Source: Paenibacillus helianthi
GTDB lineage: Bacteria > Bacillota > Bacilli > Paenibacillales > Paenibacillaceae
DNA length: 48,108 nt
Direction of reading: 5' to 3'
Assembly (NCBI RefSeq): GCF_001909055.1
Contig: NZ_LVWI01000062.1
Location: 1 to 48,108, forward strand
In this document: piece after piece, positions 32,934-42,007 of the stretch
Numbering within the stretch: position 1 is the stretch's first letter
Layout of the letters: each line of letters opens with the position of its first letter
Position numbers and translations under genes: made by a program
The notes under the pieces: generated by a model
Databases searched by the model: none
Told to the model about the DNA's origin: nothing
What the model saw: the letters and a program-made list of their open reading frames with translations, nothing else

Positions 32934-33897
32934 GAGTACCCCCTACCCTACCCTGCGCAGTTGTATTGATGACTGCATCCAGTCTGTTGCGAAGTGGCAG
33001 GGAACGGACAGCAAGTGCATGTACGGCAATGCCTGGCAGATGTCTTTTGAAGAACAGCAGTCCCCGGATCAGCCGTTGATTGAGCGGTTAATGCTGCCAC
33101 GGATCAGTACAGAATCCCTGTCTGCGTACCATGGCCTTAGGTTCAGTTATATCGAACGGAAGGGGCCGGCTATGGATAAGAACTTTATGCTGGACATCCT
33201 GGAGAGCCGGCTGTCCTCAGGAATGCCGGTCCTGGTCGGATTCGATTCTTATGACTGCCCCTGGTGTGTGGCCTTCCGCAGGCTGCATACCAGCCATGCC
33301 TGTCTCGCCGTTGGACTGGACCGTTCGAGCAACATCATTTATCTGACGGATGCCTACTATGGCAAAGAGCTTGAAGCAGTGGATTTTGATCTCCTGGAGC
33401 AAGCCTGCCATTTCTATGCCTTATTTGATCTTTGTGATACTTCGCGTTCATACACAGATTGGCAGACTACGCTTCAAGGAATGCTGACCCATCCAACCCA
33501 CCAGATTCAGCCGGGCCAGGTTGCCGCGCAGCTATCCGCCTATGCGGACGCCTATCTGGAGGAGGGAGTTACCGGCGACGGGACTGCCGAAGCCAGTTCT
33601 AACTTCAAGATCTACGCCAACGCCCTGCCGATCAGCAGAATCCGGTTCAGCCTATTCCTGCAGCTGCTTGACGATGGTGCCCATGTGCCCGCACTCTCCC
33701 GGGCCGCCGAGGGCTACCGGCATGCAGGAGAGCAGTGGGATCTGATTAATCAATTTATAATCAAGGTGATGTGTTCCGGCAATAAGCAGGCTGCGCGGGT
33801 GAAGATTCATAAGAAGATGTGTGAGATCATCAGCTTGGAAGAGCAGCTTCTGGATGAATTGGTAGAGTTAACAATGATCATCAACAACCATTATTAA
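32911..33897 (+). CDS. BtrH-like (C39 peptidase fold) acyltransferase
   Basis: A 328-residue protein starting at GTG 32911, AAGGAG 10 nt upstream. The N-terminal part follows the BtrH pattern: Cys near the start (R-S-C-I-D-D-C, C18/C22), then after about 100 residues G-M-P-V-L-V-G-F-D, His (L-H-T-S-H-A-C-L-A-V-G-L-D, H126/H129) and Asp (Y-L-T-D-A-Y-Y-G, D147), a cysteine-protease-type triad. BtrH transfers the acyl group from the carrier protein BtrI to ribostamycin. Here the protein is encoded beside an ACP and ATP-grasp gene, which supports the same kind of reaction. The C-terminal 150 residues are helical and unassigned. Confidence 0.7.
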   Translation: MLNIAPIKSTPYPTLRSCIDDCIQSVAKWQGTDSKCMYGNAWQMSFEEQQSPDQPLIERLMLPRISTESLSAYHGLRFSYIERKGPAMDKNFMLDILESRLSSGMPVLVGFDSYDCPWCVAFRRLHTSHACLAVGLDRSSNIIYLTDAYYGKELEAVDFDLLEQACHFYALFDLCDTSRSYTDWQTTLQGMLTHPTHQIQPGQVAAQLSAYADAYLEEGVTGDGTAEASSNFKIYANALPISRIRFSLFLQLLDDGAHVPALSRAAEGYRHAGEQWDLINQFIIKVMCSGNKQAARVKIHKKMCEIISLEEQLLDELVELTMIINNHY

Positions 33898-33924
33898 TTC
33901 CCCATTATTCTGCACAAGCACAAA

Positions 33925-33968
33925 AAAAGAAGACGCACAGGAATTAGGAGTTTCCTGCGTCTTCTTTT
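33925..33968. terminator. Bidirectional terminator
   Basis: AAAAGAAGACGCA / TGCGTCTTCTTTT, 13-bp stem with a further GGA/TCC in the loop base. Between the converging BtrH-like gene and the truncated permease. Confidence 0.9.
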
Positions 33969-34001
33969 CATTGGTGATGCCACAGGGTGGAATTACGTAA
34001 T

Positions 34002-34748
34002 CTAATTCTCTCTCCGAAGGCCATCTACAATATTTACTTTATTTAACCTATACATCGGCCAAATCGCGGCGGCGAGCGACGTAATCATCGCACCCGCGAA
34101 GGCAATGCCGATACTGGCCCACGGGAATACCCAGGCTGTATCCAAAATGCCTGCGAAGAGAACATGTAGTCCATAATTCAGAGCCGTCCCTAGCAGAATA
34201 CCGATCAAGGAGGCCAATAAACCATAGAATATCCCTTCTAAAATAATCATTTTCCTCACTTCATTCTGCGTCATGCCGATGGCCTTCAGCACTGCAAACT
34301 CTTTCGTACGAAGGATCAGATTCGTACTTACGGTATTCATAATGTTCAAGAAACCAATGAGCACAATGACACCGATGAAGCCATACAGCAAGATACTGAA
34401 CGTCATGGCGTCATTTTTGGCCTGAGCGATTTCCGTCACCCGATCCGTATAATTAAATCCGGCATCCTTTTCATTTAATGATTTGAGATAGTCTGTTATA
34501 GGCAGGCTCGATAGCTCCGGATTAGCCAGGATGAAGATTCTGGAATAAGTATCGGTTCCCATGATCCTGGAATAGACTTCCGGGGACGTAAAGAATGAAA
34601 GAACTTGACTGCTATTATATTCGTTCGACAGCAAATCCTGATCGACAATCCCCGCTACTGTCACGGTTAGATATCCTTTATGCTTCCCGTCCATGGCTCG
34701 AATGGTGATGTGGTCTCCAAGGCCCGAAATAAAAAAGATTCGGGCAGT
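34002..34748 (-). pseudogene. FtsX/MacB-type permease, N-terminally truncated
   Basis: The first ATG-started frame gives 230 residues (34002-34694), but the reading frame continues upstream as A-R-I-F-F-I-S-G-L-G-D-H-I-T-I-R-A before hitting a stop near 34757. Four membrane segments, three of them in the FtsX C-terminal domain (A-M-T-F-S-I-L-L-Y-G-F-I-G-V-I, I-I-L-E-G-I-F-Y-G-L-L-A-S-L-I-G, A-F-A-G-A-M-I-T-S-L-A), are visible. Full-length members have an N-terminal membrane helix and a long periplasmic domain that are missing, and no ABC ATPase gene is near. So this is a remnant, possibly of a transporter that once served the adjacent locus. Confidence 0.75.
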
Positions 34749-34760
34749 GAGGTGATGCTC

Positions 34761-35000
34761 TTTATTTTATTTGAACAACGGCATTGAGCGGAGATCAGAT
34801 AGATCAAAACCATTTGCCATCTGTACCCATCAAAAAAAAGCTGCTCTGCCAATACGCCAATAGTTGCAGATCCGGCTGCCGCCGCAAGCCTTCTCGGCAT
34901 TTTAATAATATCTCGAAAGTCGAAGTTGTCATGATTCCTCCCTTATATAAGCTGTTCGTGGTCTTGTACATAAGGACTAGCTCCAATCGAATACTCTTTT
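34761..35000. other. Gap with a doubtful 42-codon ORF
   Basis: 240 bp behind the ECF sigma gene. A minus-strand ORF (34804-34932) has a good AGGGAGG site and starts M-T-T-S-T-F-E-I-L-L-K, but its middle shows switched frames and no family fits. Probably a broken gene of the sigma operon. Confidence 0.3.
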
Positions 35001-35864
35001 TCATTTCAATAAATGCCTCAGCTTATCTGGGTTCCTAATAAAGTACAGGTTGCAAATCGCATTTCTCTCAACGTGTATCAGCACAACAACTTCGATGCCC
35101 TCGCCTGAACGGACAACAAGCCCTGTTTGACCATTTATATCCGTCATCTCTACATGCACGCCTCCTTCGTAATGAGGAGCCTTACGAATTAGACCGAGAA
35201 GGAACCGGGCGACGGGATCGCGCGATTCAATAGGACGGACGGCGGCGAACGCTTTGCCCCCTCCATCAGAGACCAACACGACATCTTCGGTGAGTATGGA
35301 TACAACCGTGTCCACGTTTCCCAGTTCGAGAGCCTTCAGGAATCGACGGACCCACTCTTCGCTCGCCGCTTCTGAGTGGACCTGCTCATCACGGGTAATC
35401 CCCATCTTCCCTCTCGCACGGCTGAACAGTTTGCGGCAATTTGCTTCACTTTTGTCAACAAGTTCAGCAATATCTGAATATTCAAAGCCGAGCGCTTCAC
35501 GAAGCACGAATACCGCCCGTTCCGTATGGGATAGTCTTTCAAGCAACACGAGCATAGCGTAAGACAACAGCTCATCACGAACAACCGCTTCAAACGATTC
35601 ATCATTGGGCGTAAAAATGGGCTCGGGAAGCCATTGTCCGAAATACAGTTCCCGCCGTTTACGCGCCGATTTGAATAAATCCCGACAGCGATTAGTCACC
35701 ATTTTGCACAGATATGCTCTGGGTTTAACCAAACGCGCCAGATCTACGTCATTGATCTTCAGGAATACGTCCTGCACAGCATCCTCCGCATCGGAAGCCG
35801 ACCCGGTCAGTTGGTAGGCAAGCGTAAACAGCAGCGCTTTATACTGCTCATATAACTCTTGCAT
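35001..35864 (-). CDS. ECF RNA polymerase sigma factor, ECF41/SigJ type
   Basis: A 287-residue sigma factor. Region 2 (L-T-G-S-A-S-D-A-E-D-A-V-Q-D-V-F) and region 4 (L-S-H-T-E-R-A-V-F-V-L-R-E-A-L-G-F then Y-S-D-I-A) are joined by the linker motif W-L-P-E-P, which marks the ECF41 group. The last 110 residues are a SnoaL-like domain (V-S-D-G-G-G-K, V-E-M-T-D-I-N-G-Q-T-G-L-V-V), which in this group takes the place of an anti-sigma factor. ECF41 genes usually sit beside an oxidoreductase or carboxymuconolactone decarboxylase; here a flavoprotein lies 45 bp upstream. Confidence 0.88.
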   Translation of the reverse strand: MQELYEQYKALLFTLAYQLTGSASDAEDAVQDVFLKINDVDLARLVKPRAYLCKMVTNRCRDLFKSARKRRELYFGQWLPEPIFTPNDESFEAVVRDELLSYAMLVLLERLSHTERAVFVLREALGFEYSDIAELVDKSEANCRKLFSRARGKMGITRDEQVHSEAASEEWVRRFLKALELGNVDTVVSILTEDVVLVSDGGGKAFAAVRPIESRDPVARFLLGLIRKAPHYEGGVHVEMTDINGQTGLVVRSGEGIEVVVLIHVERNAICNLYFIRNPDKLRHLLK

Positions 35865-35908
35865 CTTCCCACTTCCAATCTTAGCCTCGAATCCTCTACT
35901 TAGTTACA

Positions 35909-37093
35909 TTATTTTAACAGACTTGGCGCATCCCATGTAAATTTCCTCAGTCGCCAACCCAGCTTTCCCGTAAAAACAATATCTACCCCCAATATACGTG
36001 TCCATGCCATTCCATGCCCCGGACCTAAGCCAAAGCAGAAAAAGTCTATAAACCCCTTATGCGAAGGTGCAGGGCGCCCTTCAAGATCCGCCGACAAAAT
36101 CTTCCCAAGCCTTGCCGCTTGAGCGGTCGCTTCCTTACACGTCTTCCCGTCCGCCCGTCCGCTAGCAGGGTCTACGATTCGGGCGCAGTCGCCAATGCTG
36201 TATACACCCTGAGTACCCTGAACCCGGTAACTTGCATCTACGATCACGTATCCTTCCGGAGTGACCGGTAACCCGATGTTTCGCAGCGTTGGATTGGGTA
36301 GAAGCCCCAGCGTCCAAACACATAGACCGACAGACATCGTTTCTCCGCTAGATAAGGTAAGCGTTCCCTCTTTCTCCTGTAAAACTCTGCTCCCTTGTAA
36401 GACGGTTACTCCGCAAGCTTCAAGTGAACGTTCCAGTTTAAGCCCTACCTTGGCCGGGCCATCCGGGAATAGCCTCTTGTTCGTGTTAAATAGTTTTATC
36501 CTCACAGCGCCCGGATCAAGTCCCCATTGCTGCGCATCTTCTCGAACGAAATGAGCCAGTTCGGCAGATGTCTCGATGCCGCTTATACCTGCTCCCGCAA
36601 CGGCAATGGTCATTAATCTCTGACGCTCTTTCGCGTTTGTTTCCTTAACGGCTTTTTGCATATTCGTGCGCCACGCTTCTCTGATCTTCCACGCGGCATC
36701 CAAGCTCGCCAATGCCATCCCCCCCTGATCAAGGTCGGGTTGCCGTACGATGCTGCCTACCGTCAAAACGAGAATGTCATATTCCATCGAATTCTCAATT
36801 CCTTCGGCATCCTGATAAAGCAGCCTTCTCTTCTCTGATTCGATTTTGGTTACGGTAGCCTGAACGAATTCGACCCCCACGGGAAACAACCTTGTCAGTG
36901 GGACAATTATATCTTCGTTTCCAGCCGCAGGCTTAAAAAGCAAAACTTTACGAAGGTGATAGGGATTCTTATCGATTAGAATGAGTCGAAGCGGACGCTG
37001 GCTTGACTCACCCTTTAACGTTTTTCGAATCGCATTAACCGCATTGATGCCCGCATATCCTCCGCCAACGATGATGCATATCAATTCTTTCAT
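35909..37093 (-). CDS. NADH dehydrogenase-like FAD oxidoreductase
   Basis: A 394-residue flavoprotein. FAD-binding G-G-G-Y-A-G-I-N-A near the start, a second nucleotide-binding motif V-A-G-A-G-I-S-G-I-E-T-S and the late Y-S-I-G-D-C-A-R motif match type II NADH dehydrogenases. It would move electrons from NAD(P)H to a quinone or other acceptor at the membrane face. AAGGAG is 8 nt before ATG 37091-37093; the in-frame GTG at 37102 has no spacing. Likely the cognate target or partner of the ECF41 sigma factor that follows. Confidence 0.85.
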   Translation of the reverse strand: MKELICIIVGGGYAGINAVNAIRKTLKGESSQRPLRLILIDKNPYHLRKVLLFKPAAGNEDIIVPLTRLFPVGVEFVQATVTKIESEKRRLLYQDAEGIENSMEYDILVLTVGSIVRQPDLDQGGMALASLDAAWKIREAWRTNMQKAVKETNAKERQRLMTIAVAGAGISGIETSAELAHFVREDAQQWGLDPGAVRIKLFNTNKRLFPDGPAKVGLKLERSLEACGVTVLQGSRVLQEKEGTLTLSSGETMSVGLCVWTLGLLPNPTLRNIGLPVTPEGYVIVDASYRVQGTQGVYSIGDCARIVDPASGRADGKTCKEATAQAARLGKILSADLEGRPAPSHKGFIDFFCFGLGPGHGMAWTRILGVDIVFTGKLGWRLRKFTWDAPSLLK

Positions 37094-37323
37094 TGCAACC
37101 ACTCCTTATTTTGTTTTGCTTATAAAACGAGATAAGGGGTCGTGTTGTGACAACAGCGATATGTTGACGACTGCCGATTATTCGTACTCACGGATATTAA
37201 ACGGTGTAAAACATGCCTTACCTTTGTCGGTAATTATTTTCGATTGAGAATTGAATCTTTATCATATTTTCCCCTTTGTTTGCTGGATTTACAGGCGTAA
37301 AGACTTGAAGCATCTCAAAATGA

Positions 37324-37845
37324 TTAGGTTTCAATCCAAAATCTTTTTACGATATTGCCATCTTCTTCTGTAAAGCTTGTGTCCGGTATTCCGCCGTTGT
37401 TTAGTATCGTTTTCTCGGAAGCTATATTATCTTCATCACATACAACAAGAACTTTTCTGATACCGAGTTCTTTTGTTTTTCCCAATGCCATAGCAAGTAA
37501 TTTTGTAGCATAACCTTTTTGTCTCTCGGTAGGACGAATTCCGTATCCAATATGACCGCCACAATTTAATAACTTTTCAGTTAAGTCATGTCTGATATTT
37601 ACTGCCCCTATGACCCTCTTGTCATTGGATACTAACCAGTATGTAGAACTTGGAACCCAATTTTCAGGGATATGCTCTCGATTTTCATTTTCAAGCAGAA
37701 ATTGAATCATACCCTCAAAGTCAGACGGGTCTCTGCTTACAACCCACGGTACAATAGATTCTCCACTAGACCTCCATTCCTCGTAGAAAGCTATGTATTC
37801 GTCTTGATATTCAATACTCGGCTTTGCTAAAAATACAGTTCTCAA
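37324..37845 (-). CDS. GNAT-family N-acetyltransferase
   Basis: A 173-residue acetyltransferase. The acetyl-CoA site is seen as I-G-Y-G-I-R-P-T-E-R-Q-K-G-Y-A-T-K-L (about 111-128), followed by the S-E-K-T-I-L-N-N-G-G motif. The start is a TTG at 37843-37845 by spacing from GGGGGG; another TTG two codons upstream would be too close. It would transfer an acetyl group to an amine of unknown identity. Single gene. Confidence 0.85.
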   Translation of the reverse strand: MRTVFLAKPSIEYQDEYIAFYEEWRSSGESIVPWVVSRDPSDFEGMIQFLLENENREHIPENWVPSSTYWLVSNDKRVIGAVNIRHDLTEKLLNCGGHIGYGIRPTERQKGYATKLLAMALGKTKELGIRKVLVVCDEDNIASEKTILNNGGIPDTSFTEEDGNIVKRFWIET

Positions 37846-37970
37846 GAACAATCCCCCCTATCAACTATTTGCCAGTAGTCAAAAACAAATATAATCAACC
37901 ATTACATTTTTCCCTAAAAATTGATGTGTTACTGTAATATTATACAATGATAACGAGGAGAGATTGAGGA

Positions 37971-38948
37971 TTGGATAAAAATTTGAGTATAGCAAAGGAA
38001 GCGTTAAGTAACTACTCCATAACATGTAAATCGATTGATTTCATTGCACAAAGCGGAAATACGATCTACAAAATCACTGACCTGGATAACAACAGCTATA
38101 GCCTCCGATTGCATATATCCAAGGGTGACGCTCTTGAGAGTTTTTGGAGTAAGCCGGAAGTGATCCATTCCGAAATGATCTGGCTTCACGCCTTAGCATT
38201 AGATACAGATTTAACCCTGCCTTCACCTTACAAGAATACCTGCGGAGAATTCATTACGAACGTAAACAATACAAGCTGCACTTTGCTACAATGGGTGGAA
38301 GGTGAGCAGAAACCTTTTATCCTTACAATAGATGACGCTAAATATATAGGTGAAATGACCGGTAAATTACATAGGCAAGCCTCTAACTGGCAAATCCCAA
38401 GTTTATTTGAACGTCCTGTCTTTGATAGTTCCCGTATATTACAATCACTGGGCAAGCTTAGGGAGCGGGCTAATGCAGGTCTGCTTCATACAAGTGATAC
38501 CGAACTTCTTCAGATTGCAGGTGAGCAGGTAATTACAATGATGAACTCTATGGAGAGAACGTCCGGTAATTGGGGAATGATTCATGCCGATTTGATTCCA
38601 AGTAATATTGTGTTTCATGAAAACGAGGCGCGGCCCATCGATTTTGGCGCTTGCGGGTTTGGTTACTATTTGGTTGATCTGGGCTGGACGTTCTCCTATA
38701 TACACCCTTCATTCAGAGAACAGTTACTGAAATCATATTCTAAGTATCATTCATTACCGGATAACTATATTGAGCTATTGGAAGGTTTTTTCGTTGCAGC
38801 ACAGCTTGAAACCATGAATTTCTGGCTGGGTCTGCCCGATTCGCAGGATTGGTTGCCAAACCATATCAGTAAATTAGCCAGTAGAGAAATTAATGCCTAT
38901 GTAAACAATGAATCGTTTCTCTTCACAGGTGTTCCGTATTGGGAATAA
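37971..38948 (+). CDS. Aminoglycoside phosphotransferase (APH)-like kinase
   Basis: A 325-residue kinase-fold protein starting at TTG 37971, GAGGAG upstream. The catalytic loop is M-I-H-A-D-L-I-P-S-N-I-V-F and the metal-binding motif I-D-F-G-A-C-G. An early G-N-T-I-Y-K-I-T forms the nucleotide loop. Family members phosphorylate aminoglycosides, macrolides, choline or homoserine. No leader or partner gene is seen, so resistance is only one option. Confidence 0.85.
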   Translation: MDKNLSIAKEALSNYSITCKSIDFIAQSGNTIYKITDLDNNSYSLRLHISKGDALESFWSKPEVIHSEMIWLHALALDTDLTLPSPYKNTCGEFITNVNNTSCTLLQWVEGEQKPFILTIDDAKYIGEMTGKLHRQASNWQIPSLFERPVFDSSRILQSLGKLRERANAGLLHTSDTELLQIAGEQVITMMNSMERTSGNWGMIHADLIPSNIVFHENEARPIDFGACGFGYYLVDLGWTFSYIHPSFREQLLKSYSKYHSLPDNYIELLEGFFVAAQLETMNFWLGLPDSQDWLPNHISKLASREINAYVNNESFLFTGVPYWE

Positions 38949-38997
38949 CAATTCCTATACTCTTGAACGCTCGCAATCTAAGTTTAAAAATACACAA

Positions 38998-39029
38998 AAG
39001 AGCCATGTAGACCTCTCTACATGGCTCTT
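38998..39029 (+). terminator. Terminator of the APH-like gene
   Basis: AAGAGCCATGTAG / CTACATGGCTCTT, perfect 13-bp stem, 6-nt loop. The T-run is short (CTCTTAC), so it may act mainly through the stem. Confidence 0.75.
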
Positions 39030-39308
39030 ACTCCAGAAGGGATATGGAATCTTATATAGATTCCTGCCGCTTCTGTTTATTTTTTACTCCCTAACCAACA
39101 CAGCTACCGATTCCACATGCACCGTATGCGGGCAACCATCCCGTTATTAGGGCTTCTGTTATAGTGATAAGAAACCGCGTAAAATAAGGGCTTTTATGAA
39201 CAGCGTATGCTGTGTTGTCGGCTTTTAGGGCGGTTTAACATCAAGTTTCACATCAGATTCACATCAAACAAGCTGTACTGTTTTTTTTTGCACTCCCAAA
39301 AGTCACGA

Positions 39309-39336
39309 AAAAGGGCGCAATTAGGTACGCCCTTTT
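39309..39336 (-). terminator. Terminator of the OLD-like gene
   Basis: AAAAGGGCG / CGCCCTTTT, 9-bp stem with T-runs on both strands; on the minus strand followed by TTTTTCG. Confidence 0.8.
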
Positions 39337-39371
39337 ATTTATCCATAGGAATTTTATCTGAATCGCTTTCC

Positions 39372-40823
39372 TCACGATTGACCTTCAAGCTTCGCATCGA
39401 TTAAATTTAATAAGTCTTGAGTAGCTTCATCTCTCAGTTCATTCTTAACCCATGAACGAGCCATGGCTCTCCACAATTCATTCCCGCCAACAACTAGTTT
39501 GTCTGCGGTATGTTTTATCCAATCATGATGATTTGGTAATGTTGCAGCTTGCTCAGTGAAATTAACTAATTGAGAATGGGATCGATTAACATTCTGTGCA
39601 ACATCCGGCCAACCACTAATACTTAAATCATCGTATATCTGACGTTCTGGAGCATCATCTCCCGGTAGCAACAGGCACCCTGGTGAACTATCTTGATCAG
39701 CATCAAGAATGATAATTGAGGGCCGCGGAAATCTCCCTTGGGATTCCATCATCCCTAAGGATTTGCCAACAGATGCTGATCCATATGAAATAATAGAGCA
39801 TCGCGACAAGTGATCCAAATTATTCTTTGCAAGAATTTCTTCTATTAAGATTTTTGCCACATCATCCTCAACATAAATATCTAGCTCAGGGTAGTTAATT
39901 TCATCCATTCTTGTGAGGGCAAATTCCGAACTTATTCCGTTTACTACATTTTTAATACCATTATCATTAAACACATAGACTCTTGCAATTGCCGGCAATT
40001 CATCAAGTATATACGGAGAGTGTGTAGTTATAATAAACTGCACTTTCTTTTCTCTTGATATAACAGCCAAATCTCTTAATAATCTTCTTTGTGCTCTTGG
40101 ATGCAATGATGTTTCTATCTCATCGATTAATACTAAACTGTATTGAGGTATATCTTGAGCTAATAATCCTGCAATAGTAGCCTCACCAGCCCCTTGATGA
40201 AAACCTGAGTAGCTATGACCATTTAGAGAAATTACATTCACTGAACGATTCGCATCTATATCAGTTATTGACTGTTTTACACTATTGTAAGACTTACCAA
40301 TAATACTTGAAAACCTGTTTTTTTGATCATCAGTGAATAATTGTGAAGATGCTTCTTTAACCGATCTTTTGGCTAGTCTTGAGTAACCCATTCTCGCATT
40401 TATAGGCTGTATTCTTCTCAGGTCAAGAAATTCCACCTTTCTTTCTCTACGTGTTTCAATCCCCCTCCATCTGGTTGTAGGCTTTCTTACCGAGATAACA
40501 TGTGAATTTGTACCCTCCCTAATAGAGGCTTTTATATCAATATCAGTTAGTTCTTCCCAAGCGGTGTCAGGAAAGAACAATGACGGGAATAGTTGTGCGT
40601 TTTTAGACCTTCTTGAATCTCTATATAGTGAAGCTGCGCATTGAAGTATTGTGCTTTTACCTGAGCCGTTCTCTCCTACAATTGCTACAATAGGAAATTT
40701 AAAATCAACTCTTTCACCCGCCCATCCTCTAACGTTATTTATTTCTAACCATTCAAGATGTTTTGGATAATCGCCTCTCTCCCATGTATTATCAAGTCTT
40801 CTTACCTCACGACTTAGGCTCAT
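39372..40823 (-). CDS. OLD-like AAA ATPase with TOPRIM nuclease domain
   Basis: A 483-residue protein. ABC-type ATPase parts: Walker A V-G-E-N-G-S-G-K-S-T (about 49-58), a signature-like G-A-G-E-A-T motif, Walker B L-V-L-I-D-E-I-E-T-S-L-H-P and the switch I-T-T-H-S-P-Y-I-L. After about 310 a TOPRIM-like domain follows: Y-V-E-D-D-V-A-K (Glu) and I-I-I-L-D-A-D-Q-D (Asp-x-Asp). This is the build of OLD-family nucleases, which include phage-exclusion proteins. GGTGG precedes the ATG. No UvrD partner is adjacent, so it may be a single-gene system. It lies at the edge of a prophage remnant, a usual place for defence cargo. Confidence 0.78.
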   Translation of the reverse strand: MSLSREVRRLDNTWERGDYPKHLEWLEINNVRGWAGERVDFKFPIVAIVGENGSGKSTILQCAASLYRDSRRSKNAQLFPSLFFPDTAWEELTDIDIKASIREGTNSHVISVRKPTTRWRGIETRRERKVEFLDLRRIQPINARMGYSRLAKRSVKEASSQLFTDDQKNRFSSIIGKSYNSVKQSITDIDANRSVNVISLNGHSYSGFHQGAGEATIAGLLAQDIPQYSLVLIDEIETSLHPRAQRRLLRDLAVISREKKVQFIITTHSPYILDELPAIARVYVFNDNGIKNVVNGISSEFALTRMDEINYPELDIYVEDDVAKILIEEILAKNNLDHLSRCSIISYGSASVGKSLGMMESQGRFPRPSIIILDADQDSSPGCLLLPGDDAPERQIYDDLSISGWPDVAQNVNRSHSQLVNFTEQAATLPNHHDWIKHTADKLVVGGNELWRAMARSWVKNELRDEATQDLLNLIDAKLEGQS

Positions 40824-40983
40824 TCTTTAACCACCTTTATACATTAAATAACTTCTGAGGAATATAATTCGTCACCTCTCAAGTATCCCCTGCAATAACA
40901 CTCTAAAATTTTGGATTCGTAGCGATTGTCGAAAATTGCAACACAATATAGTTACGGCTTCGAACTAGCTATGAAGAGTGATA

Positions 40984-41295
40984 TCAGCCGTCCGGCGCGT
41001 CATAATTTAACCGCTCCTGATCATCCATCCAGCGGTCAAGTGAAGACAACCTAAACCGCATTTGAGGCTTTTGAGATCCTGCGGCTCCAATAGGAAACCA
41101 CGGAATTCTTTTTTCCTTAGCCATGGTATAGAGCAAAGTCTTTGAAATGCCGATATACTCTGCTGCCTCGTCTGCAGAGAGAGTCGCCCGCTTCAGCCGA
41201 TCCGCGTACTTCTGATCTGCTATTTCCTGTGTGACCGGCAGCAGCTGAGCCAGGATACGATTCTTGATTTCGTCGATAAACTCATTAGTCGTCAT
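40984..41295 (-). CDS. Excisionase-like HTH DNA-binding protein
   Basis: A 103-residue protein with a MerR/excisionase-type fold: L-S-A-D-E-A-A-E-Y-I-G-I-S-K-T-L-L-Y-T-M (about 38-57) and a wing including P-W-F-P-I-G, then R-F-R-L-S-S-L-D-R-W-M. GGGGG sits upstream of the ATG. Typical of phage excisionases or of small regulators next to integrases; no integrase is seen here. Confidence 0.8.
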   Translation of the reverse strand: MTTNEFIDEIKNRILAQLLPVTQEIADQKYADRLKRATLSADEAAEYIGISKTLLYTMAKEKRIPWFPIGAAGSQKPQMRFRLSSLDRWMDDQERLNYDAPDG

Positions 41296-41389
41296 AATAT
41301 CAGGTCCCCCTGTGGCTAAAATAATGAAAAGAGCCCTCCGAAGAGAGAGCTCATAATACAGTAAAACTATTATATTTCAGGTGCTATCC

Positions 41390-41938
41390 CTATCCTTCCA
41401 ATTCGGCCAGTTGCTTATTCAATTCCACAAGCTGTGCCTCCAGGTCAGCCAGTTCGACTTTCTTTGCCTCCAAATTAGCCAGCAAATTATCAAGGAAATT
41501 CTTTCGTCCAGTTTCTTCAATGGTACCAATGGAGTTGTCATAGGCTGCCTGTGCCCTTGGAATTGCATCCGTTTCGTACAGACTCACGCCGCCCCTGGCA
41601 GATTCGATTTTAGTCTGAACGGCTTGAATTTCAATCTTTTTTCTACTAATGGAAACCGCTGCTGGCAAATCACTCGTTGCTATATTCGCGGTATTGTCGC
41701 TCATAATGATCTTCTTCCCCTCTACAGTCAGCGTTGCCCCGGAGATTTGCGCGACAGCGCGTACCGGAGCATACGCTGAACCATTTATGATGGCCGCTTC
41801 TGCAACATTTTTTCCGTCCTTCTCAATCGAGAAGACCCCTGTTACCTTTTTCCCGACCAGACTCGTAGAATCGGCGAAAGCCGAAGCCCCGGCAAACAAT
41901 AACGCACCGACAATAATTCCAGACACAAATTTCTTCAA
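41390..41938 (-). CDS. Secreted stalk-domain (copper amine oxidase N-like) protein
   Basis: A 182-residue protein. TTG 41936-41938 is taken as start (GGGAG 8 nt upstream), giving the signal peptide M-K-K-F-V-S-G-I-I-V-G-A-L-L-F-A-G-A-S-A then F-A-D-S. The middle has G-S-A-Y-A-P-V-R-A-V-A-Q-I-S-G-A, the signature of the copper amine oxidase N-terminal-like stalk domain common in Paenibacillus. The last 60 residues are a coiled coil (A-D-L-E-A-Q-L-V-E-L-N-K-Q-L-A-E-L). A structural cell-surface protein, commonly carried by phages of this genus. Confidence 0.78.
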   Translation of the reverse strand: MKKFVSGIIVGALLFAGASAFADSTSLVGKKVTGVFSIEKDGKNVAEAAIINGSAYAPVRAVAQISGATLTVEGKKIIMSDNTANIATSDLPAAVSISRKKIEIQAVQTKIESARGGVSLYETDAIPRAQAAYDNSIGTIEETGRKNFLDNLLANLEAKKVELADLEAQLVELNKQLAELEG

Positions 41939-42007
41939 GATGAACACTCCCTTGGTAAAAATTTCTACCCTTATTATCGTCGGTAGGTTACAGTTCTGAC
42001 AAGACTA

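Larger units (their letters stand above)
38949..39371. other. Intergenic region with two terminators
   Basis: 423 bp between converging genes. Apart from the two terminators listed separately, 39040-39300 has no ORF I can support and no clear repeat. Confidence 0.5.

Noticed and set aside
34804..34932. A 42-codon ORF with a good ribosome site behind the ECF sigma gene
   Set aside because: Its reading frame seems to switch inside and no family fits; kept only as debris in the gap entry.
39150..39300. Possible phage attachment site between the APH-like and OLD-like genes
   Set aside because: No tRNA and no repeated partner sequence was found inside the window.
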